Positions 54,405-64,000 of a stretch of 64,000 nucleotides of DNA are shown in pieces. The notes under the pieces were generated by a model, which was not told where the DNA came from, ran no database searches, and worked only from the letters and a program-made list of their open reading frames with translations. The translations under genes were made by a program, and so were the position numbers. This DNA comes from Jiella pacifica (GTDB lineage Bacteria > Pseudomonadota > Alphaproteobacteria > Rhizobiales > Rhizobiaceae), in NCBI RefSeq assembly GCF_010500815.1, contig NZ_JAAAMG010000021.1:1-64000 (forward strand). Reading direction: 5' to 3'. The number at the start of each line of letters is the position of its first letter. Positions within the stretch are counted from its first letter, which is position 1.

Positions 54405-54731
54405 ATGAGCCGAGCCGGTCAAGTCGAAATCGAAAGTCCAACTGACGAATCTCGCGTTTTCGAGCTCGCCGGCGACTGCAATATTCGCAACGTTGCCGAA
54501 GTCGCTGCAGCATTTCAGCAGTGCACCGGCGATCTCCTGGTCGACGCCCGGGGCCTGACCGGCGTCGATGTCGCGGTCCTTCAGCTTCTCGTTTCGGCTC
54601 GCAAGTCCACCGCCGCCGGCGGCCGATCCATGCGGGTGGCGGCGAGCGCAGGGGGCGCTCTGGACCTTGCCGTCGAGAGGGCGGGGCTCTCACCGATGCT
54701 TCGCGACGTGCTGGTCCCCGAGCTCCCGTAG
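54405..54731 (+). CDS. STAS-domain protein, first gene of the che operon
   Basis: A 108-residue single STAS domain: FELAGDCNIRNVAEV, LLVDARGLTGVDVAVLQLLVSARK, which holds the phospho-site region of anti-anti-sigma-like proteins (here Asp-Val rather than D-S-S). STAS proteins often precede cheY-cheA in alphaproteobacterial chemotaxis operons; their role there is not settled. The canonical phosphorylatable Ser is not seen, so regulation by kinase may be lacking. ATG 54405 has weak upstream signals. It is separated from cheY by 132 bases. Confidence 0.8.
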   Translation: MSRAGQVEIESPTDESRVFELAGDCNIRNVAEVAAAFQQCTGDLLVDARGLTGVDVAVLQLLVSARKSTAAGGRSMRVAASAGGALDLAVERAGLSPMLRDVLVPELP

Positions 54732-54863
54732 TCCCTCGTCTTTCCCGGATCCTGCCGATTGGAGGCCCGGGCGGCCGCCGGCGAGCAGGAAAGGGGGTCC
54801 TCTGCGAAAGGCTGGACCGGCCGCGGAGGGAAGATTTTACGCTTTCATTCATTGGAGCTTCTC

Positions 54864-55232
54864 ATGAGCAAGACGATCTTGATGGTCGACGACTCGGCTT
54901 CGGTCCGGCAGATGGTCGGCATGACGCTCAAGCAGGCCGGCTACAGCGTCGTCGAAGCAGGCGATGGCCGCGAGGCCTTGCAAAAGGCCACGGCGAGCCG
55001 CGTCGACGCCGTCATCACCGACCTCAACATGCCGGGGATGGATGGGCTTTCGTTCATCCGGGCGTATCGGGCGACGCCGGCGAGCAGCGGCGTGCCGATC
55101 GTCTTCCTGACGACCGAATCGGACGAAGGCCTCAAGGCACAAGCCAAGCAGGCGGGCGCCACCGGCTGGATGGTGAAGCCCTTCAAGCCCGATCAGCTCC
55201 TGGCGATCATGCGCAAGGTCGTCGGCGCATGA
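54864..55232 (+). CDS. cheY: Chemotaxis response regulator CheY
   Basis: 122 residues, a receiver domain only: acidic pair D9-D10, phospho-acceptor D53 in ITDLNMPGMDG, Thr in FLTTESDE and Lys in WMVKPFKP. The start is ATG 54864 with GGAG six bases upstream; an in-frame ATG 35 codons earlier is not convincing. Its stop overlaps the cheA start (ATGA). It would carry the phosphoryl group from CheA to the flagellar motor or to another output. Confidence 0.93.
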   Translation: MSKTILMVDDSASVRQMVGMTLKQAGYSVVEAGDGREALQKATASRVDAVITDLNMPGMDGLSFIRAYRATPASSGVPIVFLTTESDEGLKAQAKQAGATGWMVKPFKPDQLLAIMRKVVGA

Positions 55233-57307
55233 GCGACCTCGATCCCGCAGAGGTCTTCCGCCAGGAAGCCGCCGATCTCATCGAAACGCTGGAACAGGCG
55301 CTTCTCGATCTGGAAAAACGACCCGACGACGGCGAACTCGTCGGCCTTGCCTTCCGCGCCCTGCACACGCTGAAGGGCTCTGGAGCCATGTTCGGCTTCA
55401 CCGCCGTCTCCGAGTTCATTCATGAATTCGAGACGGCCTTCGATCGTGTCCGCAAGGGCGAGGCTGCGGCCGATCGCCGGCTGATCGCCGCCGCCCTCGA
55501 AGCGCGGGACCATGTGGCCAGGTTGATCGACGATCCCGACGTCGACCCGGCACGCGGTCAGGCGATCCTCGCCGCGCTGAAGGTCGCCGTCAGCGGCGAG
55601 GCGCCAGCGCTCGGGGCCCCGCAGCCGGAGCCGGCGGCAGCCGTCATGGCTGCGGCTGCCGGTCCGTCGGCGGGCTGGCGCGTCCGCTTTCGTCTTCCCG
55701 CCGATGCCCTGACGCTCGGCACCAACCCGCTGCTTCTCCTCGACGAATTGCGGGCGCTCGGGCCCTGCGACGTCCTGGCCGAAGCCGCAGAGGTGCCGAC
55801 GCTCGACCGGCTCGAGCCGCAGCAGTGCTATCTCGCCTGGGACGTGACGCTTCGGGCCGCAGTGCCGCAGGAAGCCGTCGACGACGTCTTCCTGTTCGTG
55901 CGCGACGACATGGATCTCCTGATCGAGCCGCTGGCGGCCCACGGGGCGCAGCAGCCGGAGCAGCCCGACGCGGCGACGGCCGCTGCGGCCGCCCTTGCTG
56001 CCGCAGCGGGCCTTCTGGACGAAGCTGTCGCGGTGACGCCGCCTGCCAAGGCGGATGCCGTGCCGGCCGGGCACCTGCCCGCGGGCCCGGCGCGCTCCTC
56101 GGCCGTCAAGGTCGAGCGCAATGCGACGTTGCGGGTTCCGGCGGAGCGGCTCGACGAGCTGATGGACCGGGTGGGTGAGCTCGTCATCGCCCAGGCCCGG
56201 CTCAGCCAGCTCGCCGAAACGATCCACGATCCTGCGCTGGTGAATGTGGCCGAAGAGATCGAGCGGCTGACCTCCAGCCTGCGCGACACCACCATGGGCA
56301 CCCGCATGGTGCCGATCGGCTCGCTGTTCGGTCGGTTCCGCCGGCTCGTCCACGACCTGTCCGAGGAACTCGGCAAGTCGATCAATTTCGTCACCGAGGG
56401 CGAGGACACCGAACTCGACAAGACGGTGATCGAGCAGCTGGCCGATCCGCTCGTCCATCTCATCCGCAATTCGATCGATCATGGCATCGAGAATCCCGAG
56501 CGGCGCGCCGAAACCGGCAAGTCGGCGACGGGGACGCTGCGCCTGTCGGCGAGCCATCGCGGCGCCGAGGTCGCCATCACCGTGTCCGACGACGGCGCGG
56601 GATTGAACGGCGAACGCATTCGCCGGCGGGCCGAGGAAGCCGGGCTGCTCCTGCCAGGCCAGGCGATCTCCGAAGGCGAACTCAACCGGATGATCTTCCA
56701 GCCGGGCTTTTCGACGGCCGCGCAGGTGACGTCGCTGTCCGGACGCGGCGTCGGCATGGACGTCGTCAAGCGGACGATCGACGGCCTGCGCGGATCGATC
56801 GACGTCGACACCCGACCGGGCAAGGGCTCGACGATGACCTTGCGCCTGCCGCTGACGCTGGCGATCATCGACGGCCTGCTCGTGCGTGTCGGGCAGGATC
56901 GCTACACGATCCCGCTCGCCGCCGTCGAGGAGTGCCTGGAACTGCCGACGGGCGTCGACGGCGACGCACGCGGACGCAGCTTCCTCAACCTGCGCGGCGA
57001 TCTCGTGCCCTTCCTCAAGCTCAGGCAGGTCTTCAACACCGAGGGCCGGCCCGATCCGTTCCAGAAGGTCGTGGTGGTGGCCTCCGATACGACGCGCGTC
57101 GGGCTCGTGGTCGACCAGATCATCGGCAACAACCAGACCGTCATCAAGCAGCTTTCCCGGCTGCATTCCGGCCTGAAGACCTTCTCGGGCGCGACCATCC
57201 TCGGCGACGGGACGGTCGCCCTCATTCTCGACGTCATGAATCTCGTCGCCTTCGGCCAGAAGCTGGAGGAGCGCCGCCGCGCCGAAACCCTCGGACGGGC
57301 AGCATGA
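55229..57307 (+). CDS. cheA: Chemotaxis histidine kinase CheA
   Basis: 692 residues. The P1 Hpt domain has His46 in [15 protein letters not shown] variable region to about 290, with a predicted P2-like stretch and an Ala/Pro linker, is followed by the dimerisation region ([22 protein letters not shown]), the ATPase (N box [18 protein letters not shown]1 [12 protein letters not shown]2 [11 protein letters not shown]) and the CheW-like P5 domain ([17 protein letters not shown]). It autophosphorylates in response to MCP signals. It is coupled to cheY and cheW by four-base overlaps on both sides. Confidence 0.96.
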   Translation: MSDLDPAEVFRQEAADLIETLEQALLDLEKRPDDGELVGLAFRALHTLKGSGAMFGFTAVSEFIHEFETAFDRVRKGEAAADRRLIAAALEARDHVARLIDDPDVDPARGQAILAALKVAVSGEAPALGAPQPEPAAAVMAAAAGPSAGWRVRFRLPADALTLGTNPLLLLDELRALGPCDVLAEAAEVPTLDRLEPQQCYLAWDVTLRAAVPQEAVDDVFLFVRDDMDLLIEPLAAHGAQQPEQPDAATAAAAALAAAAGLLDEAVAVTPPAKADAVPAGHLPAGPARSSAVKVERNATLRVPAERLDELMDRVGELVIAQARLSQLAETIHDPALVNVAEEIERLTSSLRDTTMGTRMVPIGSLFGRFRRLVHDLSEELGKSINFVTEGEDTELDKTVIEQLADPLVHLIRNSIDHGIENPERRAETGKSATGTLRLSASHRGAEVAITVSDDGAGLNGERIRRRAEEAGLLLPGQAISEGELNRMIFQPGFSTAAQVTSLSGRGVGMDVVKRTIDGLRGSIDVDTRPGKGSTMTLRLPLTLAIIDGLLVRVGQDRYTIPLAAVEECLELPTGVDGDARGRSFLNLRGDLVPFLKLRQVFNTEGRPDPFQKVVVVASDTTRVGLVVDQIIGNNQTVIKQLSRLHSGLKTFSGATILGDGTVALILDVMNLVAFGQKLEERRRAETLGRAA

Positions 57308-57804
57308 GCGACATCCAGGAGACCAAAGGCATGCATGCCCTCACCATCCGGCTCCAGGACGAGATGTTCGCGCTCGAAGCGACGCATGTCCGCGAGATCC
57401 TCGACCCGGTCCCGATTACCCGCGTGCCGAATGCCGGCGACTTCGTCGGCGGCCTGATCAACGTGCGCGGCAGCGTCGTACCGCTCGCCGATCTGCGGGT
57501 CAGCTTCGGCATGGACCGGCCGCCGCCGGACGCCGACACGCGGATCGTCGTCATGGAGATCGATCTCGACGGCGAGCCGCTGGTGGCGGGCATCCTCGCC
57601 GACAAGGTCTACGACGTCACCGACATCACCGCCGCCTCGATCGAGGACGCGCCGCGGGTCGGCATGCGTTGGCCGGCCGAATTCGTCCGCGGCATCGGCC
57701 GCCGCGACGACGACTTCGTCATCATTCCCGACATGAACCGAATCATCAGGGCAGAGGGAGACAGGTCCTCGTCCCTGGCCGCGAACGAAAGGACCGATCG
57801 ATGA
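57304..57804 (+). CDS. cheW: Chemotaxis scaffold CheW (first copy)
   Basis: 166 residues with CheW/SH3-like pattern: [46 protein letters not shown] is the hallmark region. It is coupled to cheA upstream and to the MCP gene downstream by ATGA overlaps, so cheA-cheW-mcp is made as a block. It joins receptors to CheA. The last 15 residues are a polar extension. A second cheW is at 62178. Confidence 0.95.
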   Translation: MSDIQETKGMHALTIRLQDEMFALEATHVREILDPVPITRVPNAGDFVGGLINVRGSVVPLADLRVSFGMDRPPPDADTRIVVMEIDLDGEPLVAGILADKVYDVTDITAASIEDAPRVGMRWPAEFVRGIGRRDDDFVIIPDMNRIIRAEGDRSSSLAANERTDR

Positions 57805-59909
57805 GACTGACCCTGAAGGCCAAGCTGGGGGCAACCTTCGCGGTCATCGTGGCGCTGTCCGGCATCAGCATGTTCGTGGCGATCCAGAACCTCGGCAATC
57901 TGAACCACTCGATCGAGGGCATCGTCAAGGGCAACGCCGCCCGCAACGACCTCGCCGCGACCATCAACGCCCGCACGCTGCGCATCGCCCGCGACGAAAA
58001 GAACTACATCCTCGCCGATACCAAAGCCGACTTCGACCGCTTCGGCGGACAGATTGAGAAAGAAGAGGCGGCACTCCGCGAGGAGGTGGCGAAGTTGCGG
58101 GAGATGTCGAGCGAGGCCGGCAAGCCGCTCGTCGACACCTTCACCGAGACCTGGAACGGCTTCATGGCGGAGCACGAGAAGGTCGAGGACCTCGCCGATC
58201 TGAACTCTGGCATGGCGGCAGTACGAAAGGTCGAAGAAGCCGGCAAGCTGATCGGCGCGGCGCTCGATCCCTATCATGGCATGATCGAGCGTCTGCGCGT
58301 CGCGGCGACGAGTGGCAGCAATGCAGCCGCCTTCGATGCCTATCAGGCGGCGATCGGCTTGGAGGACACGGTCGACCAAGTCGCTCTCGATCTGCGCAAC
58401 TTGATCCTGAGGATGAGCGATCCCGAGGCACAGAAGTCGTTTTCTGACGCCCTCGAGGCTGACATCGCCCAACTCGGCCGCGAAATCGACAGTGTCGGCG
58501 CGCGACTGCCCGTCGGCGAGAGAGCCACCTTCGCCGCCTTCAAGGACGGGATTGCGGCTTGGCTGCCGGCCGTCAAGGAAGCTCAGCGGATCGCCATCGA
58601 AAACGGTGAATACTTCGCCTTCAAGCTCGCCAACGGTGATGCGGCCGAGGCCCGGCAGAAATCGGTCGATGCCCTCAACGCCATCATCGACCTGAACGGG
58701 CGCCAGATGGCCGAGGCGAGCGCCGCCGCCGAGGATCTCTACGTGTTCTCCCGCAACCTTCTGCTTGGGCTTCTGATCGGCTCGACCCTGCTCGCAGCGG
58801 CTGCCGCGACCTGGATCGTCCTGAACATCAGCCGGGCGATCGCCAGCGCTCTCGGCCTCGCCCGTTCGGTCGCCGACGGCGATCTCGACGCCACCGCCTC
58901 GGTCAAGACCAACGACGAGATCAAGGATCTCATCGACGCCCTCAACGCGATGGTCTCGAAGCTGAAGAACGTCGTCGGCGAGGTGACCGGTGCGGCGCGC
59001 AACGTCTCCTCCGGCAGCCAGGAAATGTCGGCCGCGGCCGAACAGCTGAGCCAGGGCGCGACGGAGCAGGCTTCGTCGACGGAGGAAGCGTCGTCTTCGA
59101 TGGAGGAGATGGCCTCGAACATCAAGCAGAACGCCGAGAACGCCCAGCAGACGGAGGCGATCGCAAGAAAGTCCGCCCGCGACGCCCAGGCGAGCGGCGA
59201 GGCCGTGGGCAAGGCCGTCAGCGCCATGGAGACGATCGCCGAGAAGATCCTGATCGTCCAGGAGATCGCCCGCCAGACGGACCTTCTGGCCCTCAATGCG
59301 GCGGTCGAAGCCGCCCGGGCCGGCGAGCACGGTCGTGGCTTTGCGGTGGTCGCCTCCGAGGTGCGCAAGCTTGCCGAGCGCAGCCAGGCGGCCGCCCAGC
59401 AGATCTCCGGCCTGTCCGGCGATACGGTGAAGGCGGCGCAGGAGGCCGGCCAGATGCTGACCCGGCTGGTGCCGGACATCCAGCGCACGGCCGAACTGGT
59501 GGCGGAGATCTCCAATGCCAGCCGCGAGCAGAATGCCGGCGCCGCGCAGATCAACACGGCGATCCAGCAGCTCGACAAGGTGACCCAGCAGAACACGTCG
59601 GCCGCCGAAGAAATGGCCTCGACGTCGGAAGAGCTGGCGAGCCAGGCCGATCAGCTCCAGCAGGCGATCTCATACTTCCGGCTGCAGCAGTCGGGCGGCG
59701 TCGCCGAAAGGCCGGTCAAGCGTGCGGGCGGCTTCGCCAAGTCGTCGGGCCATCCCGTCGCCGACATGCAGAACGCCATCCGCGTCGCGGCGCCCGCGAT
59801 GTCGGGCAGCCGAAGCGCCGCCAGGAAGGGCGGTGGCTTCGAACTCGACATGGACGATCTCGGTGACGAACTCGACAGCCGGTTCACCCGCAACGGCCGC
59901 GCCGCTTGA
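57801..59909 (+). CDS. Methyl-accepting chemotaxis protein (first)
   Basis: 702 residues. N-terminal TM helix at about 8-28, a roughly 290-residue four-helix-type periplasmic sensor ([16 protein letters not shown] region), second TM around 315-340, HAMP ([23 protein letters not shown]), and a signalling hairpin with the invariant [27 protein letters not shown] tip. The C-terminal 60 residues end in [12 protein letters not shown], a tail shared with the second MCP. The NWETF pentapeptide for CheR/CheB binding is not present. The start overlaps the cheW stop. Confidence 0.95.
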   Translation: MRLTLKAKLGATFAVIVALSGISMFVAIQNLGNLNHSIEGIVKGNAARNDLAATINARTLRIARDEKNYILADTKADFDRFGGQIEKEEAALREEVAKLREMSSEAGKPLVDTFTETWNGFMAEHEKVEDLADLNSGMAAVRKVEEAGKLIGAALDPYHGMIERLRVAATSGSNAAAFDAYQAAIGLEDTVDQVALDLRNLILRMSDPEAQKSFSDALEADIAQLGREIDSVGARLPVGERATFAAFKDGIAAWLPAVKEAQRIAIENGEYFAFKLANGDAAEARQKSVDALNAIIDLNGRQMAEASAAAEDLYVFSRNLLLGLLIGSTLLAAAAATWIVLNISRAIASALGLARSVADGDLDATASVKTNDEIKDLIDALNAMVSKLKNVVGEVTGAARNVSSGSQEMSAAAEQLSQGATEQASSTEEASSSMEEMASNIKQNAENAQQTEAIARKSARDAQASGEAVGKAVSAMETIAEKILIVQEIARQTDLLALNAAVEAARAGEHGRGFAVVASEVRKLAERSQAAAQQISGLSGDTVKAAQEAGQMLTRLVPDIQRTAELVAEISNASREQNAGAAQINTAIQQLDKVTQQNTSAAEEMASTSEELASQADQLQQAISYFRLQQSGGVAERPVKRAGGFAKSSGHPVADMQNAIRVAAPAMSGSRSAARKGGGFELDMDDLGDELDSRFTRNGRAA

Positions 59910-59953
59910 TGGATTGAGTGCGACGGCTTCATCCGCCCGAGCTGGCAAGGAAG

Positions 59954-59972
59954 CCCGCCCCGCAGGGGCGGG
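59954..59972 (+). other. Stem-loop between the two mcp genes
   Basis: A perfect eight-base-pair stem (CCCGCCCC / GGGGCGGG) with a three-base loop lies 45 bases after the first mcp stop. No T run follows, so it may be a partial terminator or a message-stabilising hairpin. Confidence 0.45.
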
Positions 59973-60143
59973 TCGAGCATGAGATTTCAGGCGAGCTCCC
60001 CACGAGGGGCCGCCGAACCACCGCCGACCGAGGCTGCCTGACGGAGCCAATGCGCGGTGGCAGCATGATCGTCCCCGCAAGGGGTGGGTATCGCGGATGC
60101 GACGGAGCGCTGCTTCCGTCGAGCGCCAGAGGACACAGGGAAC

Positions 60144-62108
60144 ATGAAACTTTCACTCAAAGCAAAATTCGCCGCCGCCTTCGGCTCGCTGCTTCTCCTG
60201 ATGATGGCGCTGGGGGGCCTGGCGATCGTCAAGATGAGCGACATCAACGACGCCTCGACGGTGATCGCCGAGAACTGGCTGCCGAGTGTCGACGCGGTCA
60301 ACCGCATCAATACCGACACCTCGGATCTGCGCATCCTCGAATATCGGCATGTTGCCGCTCTCGACCCAGCGGCGATGCGGGGGATCGAAACCGAAACGGC
60401 GGAACTGATGTCGAGGCTGAAGGAGCACAGGGCCGCCTATGAGGCGCTCATCTCCTCGTCCGAGGAGCGGGCGCTCTATGGCCAGTTCGACGCCAAGTTC
60501 TCCCAATACATGACCCAGCACGAGCGGATGATCACTCAGTCGCGGCAGAACCTGAACGATCAGGCCGTTGCGACCCTGGACGGAAGCCGCAGCCTGTTCG
60601 ACGACTTCTCGAGCGACATGCTGCAACTCGTCAACATGAACAAAGACGGCGGCAGGGCGGCGAGCGACGCCGCGACCGTGGACTACGACAACGCGCGCAC
60701 GATCGTCCTGGCGATGATCGCCTTCGCCCTTCTCGTCGGCGTCGGCGTCGCCGTTCTCGTCAGCCGCAGCATCCTGAAGCAGCTCGGCGGCGAGCCCGAC
60801 TACACCGTCTCCATCATCCGGGAGATCGCGGTCGGCAATCTTTCGGTCGAGGTCGCCACGGCCAAGGGCGACACGACGAGCCTCCTCGCCAACGCCAAGA
60901 CCATGATCGCCAATCTGAAGGGCGTCGCCGGCGTCGCCGACCAGATCGCTGCCGGCGATCTCTCGGTCGAGCCCAAACCCCTGTCGGACAAGGACACTCT
61001 CGGCCTCTCCCTCGAGCAGATGGTCAAGAACCTCAAGCAGTCGGCGGCGGTGGCGGATCGGATCGCCGCGGGCGATCTGACGGTCGACCCGAAGCCCCTG
61101 TCGGACAAGGACACGCTCGGCCTCGCCCTGCAGAGCATGGTCCAGCGCCTGCGCGGCATCATCGCCGACGCGCTTTCCGCCGCGCATAACGTCTCTTCGG
61201 GCAGCCAGCAGCTCTCGGCAAGCTCCGAAGAACTTTCGCAAGGCGCGACGGAGCAGGCGTCGTCGACGGAGGAGGCTTCCTCGTCGATGGAGGAGATGGC
61301 CTCGAACATCAAGCAGAACGCCGACAACGCCCAGCAGACCGAGACGATCGCGCGCCAGTCGGCCCGCGACGCCCAGGCGAGCGGCGAAGCCGTCGAGAAA
61401 GCCGTCAAGGCGATGGAGACGATCGCCGAGAAGATCCTGATCGTCCAGGAGATCGCCCGGCAGACCGATCTTCTCGCCCTCAACGCCGCGGTCGAAGCGG
61501 CACGGGCCGGCGAGCACGGTCGCGGCTTCGCGGTGGTGGCCTCGGAGGTTCGCAAGCTCGCCGAGCGCAGCCAGGCGGCCGCCCAGCAGATCTCGGGTCT
61601 GTCCGGCGATACGGTAAAGGCGGCGCAGGAGGCCGGCCAGATGCTGTCCCGGCTGGTGCCGGACATCCAGAAGACGGCCGAACTCGTGTCGGAAATCACC
61701 AATGCCAGCCGCGAGCAGAATGCCGGCGCCGCACAGATCAACACGGCGATCCAGCAGCTCGACAAGGTGACCCAGCAGAACACGTCGGCCGCCGAAGAAA
61801 TGGCCTCGACGTCGGAAGAGCTGGCGAGCCAGGCCGATCAGTTGCAGCAGGCGATCTCCTACTTCCGGATCGAACAGACCGGTGCCGGCGGGATGGCGGT
61901 GGCCACGGCGCCGCGCAAGGCGGTTGCCCGCAAGAAGATCGGCGGTCTCGGCGTCGCCGAAATGCACGACACGATCCGGGCCGCAACGCCGTCCATGAGC
62001 GGCCTCGGTCGCGGCGCCAGAGCCACGGGTGGCGGCTTCGACCTCGACCTGAACGACGGCGGCGACGAGCTGGACAGCCGCTTCACCCGCAACGGCCATG
62101 CGGCATAG
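60144..62108 (+). CDS. Methyl-accepting chemotaxis protein with repeated HAMP units (second)
   Basis: 654 residues. TM1 at about 8-30, a short four-helix sensor ([23 protein letters not shown]), TM2 around 190-213, then a HAMP and two further near-identical HAMP-like units: [17 protein letters not shown] (about 60935-61033) and [17 protein letters not shown] (about 61046-61150), each followed by SDKDTLGL. The signalling hairpin is almost the same as in the first MCP, as is the tail [12 protein letters not shown]. The ATG is preceded by CAGGGAAC. Stacked HAMP units pass conformational signals and can alter sensitivity. Confidence 0.95.
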   Translation: MKLSLKAKFAAAFGSLLLLMMALGGLAIVKMSDINDASTVIAENWLPSVDAVNRINTDTSDLRILEYRHVAALDPAAMRGIETETAELMSRLKEHRAAYEALISSSEERALYGQFDAKFSQYMTQHERMITQSRQNLNDQAVATLDGSRSLFDDFSSDMLQLVNMNKDGGRAASDAATVDYDNARTIVLAMIAFALLVGVGVAVLVSRSILKQLGGEPDYTVSIIREIAVGNLSVEVATAKGDTTSLLANAKTMIANLKGVAGVADQIAAGDLSVEPKPLSDKDTLGLSLEQMVKNLKQSAAVADRIAAGDLTVDPKPLSDKDTLGLALQSMVQRLRGIIADALSAAHNVSSGSQQLSASSEELSQGATEQASSTEEASSSMEEMASNIKQNADNAQQTETIARQSARDAQASGEAVEKAVKAMETIAEKILIVQEIARQTDLLALNAAVEAARAGEHGRGFAVVASEVRKLAERSQAAAQQISGLSGDTVKAAQEAGQMLSRLVPDIQKTAELVSEITNASREQNAGAAQINTAIQQLDKVTQQNTSAAEEMASTSEELASQADQLQQAISYFRIEQTGAGGMAVATAPRKAVARKKIGGLGVAEMHDTIRAATPSMSGLGRGARATGGGFDLDLNDGGDELDSRFTRNGHAA

Positions 62109-62126
62109 CCCTCTGCAATTTAACCT

Positions 62127-62149
62127 GCCTCCGGCCTTCGGCCGGAGGC
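62127..62149 (+). terminator. Stem-loop after the second mcp
   Basis: A perfect ten-base-pair stem GCCTCCGGCC / GGCCGGAGGC with loop TTC lies 18 bases after the stop. There is no T tract after it, but a T-rich segment precedes it. It may be a bidirectional or partial terminator; cheW begins 28 bases later, so some readthrough is likely. Confidence 0.55.
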
Positions 62150-62177
62150 GACGTCCAACCTGATGCGAGGGATCGTG

Positions 62178-62642
62178 ATGGCCGACCACACGCAATATGT
62201 GACCCTGGGGGTCGCCGACAGCCTCTTTGCGGTTCCGGTGGCCCGGGTGCAGGAGATCCTGGAGCCGCAACCGCTTGCGAAGATGCCGCGGGCGCCGGCC
62301 GACTTCCTCGGCGTCATCGACGTTCGTGGCCAGAGCGTCCCGGTGACCGATCTGCGCCTGCGGCTGGCGATGCCGGCGGCCGAGGACACGCTCGACACGC
62401 GCATCATCGTGCTCGAGGTCGAGATCGGCGGGGAGCAGCGCAAGGTCGCGCTGCGGGCCGACCGGGTCTTCGAGGTGGCGGAACTCGACGCCGGTTCGCT
62501 CGAACCACCCGCCCGGATGGGAACGCGCTGGCAGGCCGACTGCGTCGCGGGGGTCGGTCGGCGCAACGGCGCCTTCGTCACGGTCTTCGATCTCGACCGG
62601 CTGTTCGTCGAAGACGTCGAGGCGAACGTCGCCGCCGCCTAG
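62178..62642 (+). CDS. cheW: Chemotaxis scaffold CheW (second copy)
   Basis: 154 residues from ATG 62178, chosen because GAGGGA lies seven bases upstream; ATG 62163 would place this site inside the gene. The CheW pattern is clear: LFAVPVARVQEILEPQPLAKMPRAPADFLGVIDVRGQSVPVTDL. It differs substantially from the first CheW, so it may serve another receptor group or kinase. It is separated from cheR by a palindromic repeat element. Confidence 0.95.
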   Translation: MADHTQYVTLGVADSLFAVPVARVQEILEPQPLAKMPRAPADFLGVIDVRGQSVPVTDLRLRLAMPAAEDTLDTRIIVLEVEIGGEQRKVALRADRVFEVAELDAGSLEPPARMGTRWQADCVAGVGRRNGAFVTVFDLDRLFVEDVEANVAAA

Positions 62643-62643
62643 A

Positions 62644-62802
62644 GAATGATCCCGAAAAGTGAGACCCGGTTTTCGGACAAGATCATGCGACAACGAGATG
62701 TTGGAGCGGGATGCCGATCGAAGCTGATCTCATCCCGCTCTCAGAAATGATCGCGAAGAGCGAGAGCCACTTTTCGAGACGGGATCACGCGGCGACGAAA
62801 TG
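62644..62802. repeat. Composite palindromic repeat element (rhizobial type)
   Basis: Three elements in a row. Copy 1 (62644-62700) begins AATGATCCCGAAAAGTG and contains the inverted pairs ATGATC/GATCAT and CCGAAAA/TTTTCGG. A perfect ten-base inverted repeat, GAGCGGGATG (62704-62713) and CATCCCGCTC (62731-62740), follows with a 17-base loop. Copy 2 (62745-62802) begins AAATGATCGCGAAGAG and ends ACGAAATG, a diverged version of copy 1. Sequences with ATGATCCCGAAAAGT are familiar intergenic repeats in Hyphomicrobiales genomes. They may act in message processing or be remains of a small mobile element. Confidence 0.8.
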
Positions 62803-63035
62803 ACCGGCGGGAGACCGATCGCGGCCGACCCGGTCGCTCGCGCGACCCGACTTCGCTCAAGCTTGGTGAATTAGCAGTTGGTTCGCGGCCGGTGGCCGAG
62901 ACTCGGGCCGACGGACGCAACGACGCGACCTTGCCGGCGAATGGCAGCGACGGCCGTGCGGCGCCGCCACCGTCCGGTTCCGGATTGGCGTCGGCGTGGG
63001 CTCGACGGCCTCTTCGGCGCGTCGCCAAAGGAAAC

Positions 63036-63929
63036 ATGGAAATGGCTCTTTCTTCTACGGTCGACGAGGGTGGCCGGGCTTACCGCCCGGCAGTCGTGAA
63101 CGATCAGATCGCCGCGGCCGACTTCGAGCGGCTCGCCACGCTCGTCACCCGGCACACGGGGATCAAGCTGCCTCCGGCCAAGCAGCTGATGATCGAGGGA
63201 CGCCTGCGCAAGCGCATGCGTGCCTGCAATCAACCGAATCTATACGCCTATTGTCGTTTCCTGTTCGATCAGGGCGGGCTCGAATCCGAGATCACCCATC
63301 TGATCGACGTCGTGACGACCAACAAGACCGATTTCTTCCGTGAGCCCGACCATCTCCACTATATGGAAAACCGCATGGTGGATGCGCTTCTGGCGCAATC
63401 CCGGTCTCGCCCGCAGCTCAAGGTCTGGAGCGCGGCGAGTTCCAATGGTGCCGAAGCCTGGTCGATCGCCATGGTGCTCGAGGACATCGCCCGCAAGCGC
63501 CGAAACTTCAGCTACGCCATCCTCGGCACGGACATCTCGACCGTCGTCCTCGAACAGGCCCGCCGGGCGGTCTATCCGGTCGAGGCGATGGAGCCGGTTC
63601 CAACCGACAAGCGGCAGCGCTACGTGATGGAGAGCCGGGATCCGGAGCTTCGCGGCGAGGTGCGGATCGTCCCCGAGCTGCGCCAGCGCGCCCGCTTCGA
63701 CCGGATGAACCTGATGGACACGCAGTATCCCTATGACCGGGACGTGGACATAATCTTCCTGCGCAACGTTCTGATCTATTTCGAGAAGGCCGATCAGGAA
63801 GCGGTCGTCGCCCGGCTCGTCGGCCATCTCAGGCGGGGCGGATATCTCGTCGTCGGCCATTCCGAATCGATGGTCGTCGTCGAGAAGAACGTTCGGCAGG
63901 TCGGGCCGACCGTCTTCCAGAAATCTTGA
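63036..63929 (+). CDS. cheR: Chemotaxis methyltransferase CheR
   Basis: 297 residues from ATG 63036; ATG 63042 has a better-spaced AAGGA site (nine bases). The N-terminal helical domain (FERLATLVTRHTGIKLPPAKQLMIEGRLRKRMR) and the SAM-binding domain are both present: TTNKTDFFREPDHLHYM, LKVWSAASSNGAEAWSIAMVLED, YAILGTDISTVVLEQAR and VDIIFLRNVLIYFEK. The usual SxGEEPYS motif reads SSNGAEAWS here. It methylates receptor glutamates for adaptation. It is followed 10 bases later by a probable cheB. Confidence 0.95.
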   Translation: MEMALSSTVDEGGRAYRPAVVNDQIAAADFERLATLVTRHTGIKLPPAKQLMIEGRLRKRMRACNQPNLYAYCRFLFDQGGLESEITHLIDVVTTNKTDFFREPDHLHYMENRMVDALLAQSRSRPQLKVWSAASSNGAEAWSIAMVLEDIARKRRNFSYAILGTDISTVVLEQARRAVYPVEAMEPVPTDKRQRYVMESRDPELRGEVRIVPELRQRARFDRMNLMDTQYPYDRDVDIIFLRNVLIYFEKADQEAVVARLVGHLRRGGYLVVGHSESMVVVEKNVRQVGPTVFQKS

Positions 63930-63939
63930 GGAGGGATCG

Positions 63940-64000
63940 ATGCCAAACACAGCCTCGACGGATGGCGGCGGGAAGATCCGGGTCCTGATCGTCGACGATT
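63940..64000 (+). CDS. cheB: Start of a response regulator gene, probably cheB (cut by window end)
   Basis: ATG 63940 follows GAGGAGGGATCG. The 20 codons seen give a polar lead and then KIRVLIVDD, the first strand and acidic pair of a receiver domain. In the order cheR-cheB this is most probably the receiver of the CheB methylesterase, but the esterase domain is outside the window. Confidence 0.7.
   Translation, partial: MPNTASTDGGGKIRVLIVDD

Noticed and set aside
60153-62693. An 846-codon minus-strand open frame opposite the second mcp and cheW
   Set aside because: Antisense of two well-defined genes; composition-driven, no family features.
62643-62890. CRISPR-like array
   Set aside because: Only two diverged copies with internal palindromes and no regular spacers, and no cas genes; it is a dispersed intergenic repeat.

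Overview
The window is high-GC alphaproteobacterial DNA, most likely Hyphomicrobiales (Rhizobiales). The evidence is the phoR-pstSCAB-phoU-phoB order, the long PstA/PstC permeases, the ispA / mtgA / rpmF neighbourhood, FkbM-type methyltransferases and a rhizobial-type palindromic repeat. The family (an Aurantimonadaceae-like strain is possible) is an inference. Codon use is uniform apart from the left edge (1-1700) and a lower-GC islet at 15.0-16.0 kb.

Layout. 1-1606: the tail of an IS481-type transposase and an HNH-nuclease gene. 1961-10427: export genes, namely a two-gene ABC exporter, a secreted Cys-rich protein, an RND adaptor/pump pair and a lipoprotein gene interrupted by a frameshift. 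10696-12091: a LysR regulator and tRNA-Gly(GCC). 12292-14990: housekeeping genes (aminoacyl-tRNA editing protein, thioredoxin-TPR chaperone, Lon-N-like protein, Trm112-like protein). 15066-15922: two unknown membrane/exported genes in AT-richer DNA. 16000-20773: ABC-F ATPase, a ParA-like protein with an altered P-loop, and an acyl-CoA ligase.

20801-28564 is the complete phosphate-starvation regulon phoR-pstSCAB-phoU-phoB on the minus strand, with a readable Pho box before pstS and a stem-loop between pstS and pstC. 28722-37857 holds an unknown one-TM protein, a GH15 glucoamylase/trehalase-like gene followed by two SDR dehydrogenases (the first resembling glucose 1-dehydrogenase), a GGDEF-EAL protein, polyprenyl synthase, MtgA and ribosomal protein L32.

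38264-51546 is a surface-glycan cluster: CmcI-like and two FkbM methyltransferases, a divergent operon epimerase - radical SAM/SPASM - glycosyltransferase, then a minus-strand operon for a CDP-activated 6-deoxyhexose (rfbF, rfbG, 3,5-epimerase, GT2) next to a TylCIII-type C-methyltransferase, and a TPR/GT41 (SPINDLY-like) glycosyltransferase. A DapA-family aldolase/lyase follows. The gene set predicts a C-methylated, O-methylated deoxy-sugar glycan. The GT41 enzyme, close to a chemotaxis locus, raises the possibility of protein (flagellin?) glycosylation.

53083-64000 is a response regulator/HD-GYP gene followed by a chemotaxis operon: STAS, cheY, cheA, cheW, mcp, mcp, cheW, cheR, and the first codons of what is probably cheB. 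The two receptors share an almost identical signalling domain and a conserved C-terminal tail, but have different sensor/HAMP regions. A composite palindromic repeat separates the second cheW from cheR.
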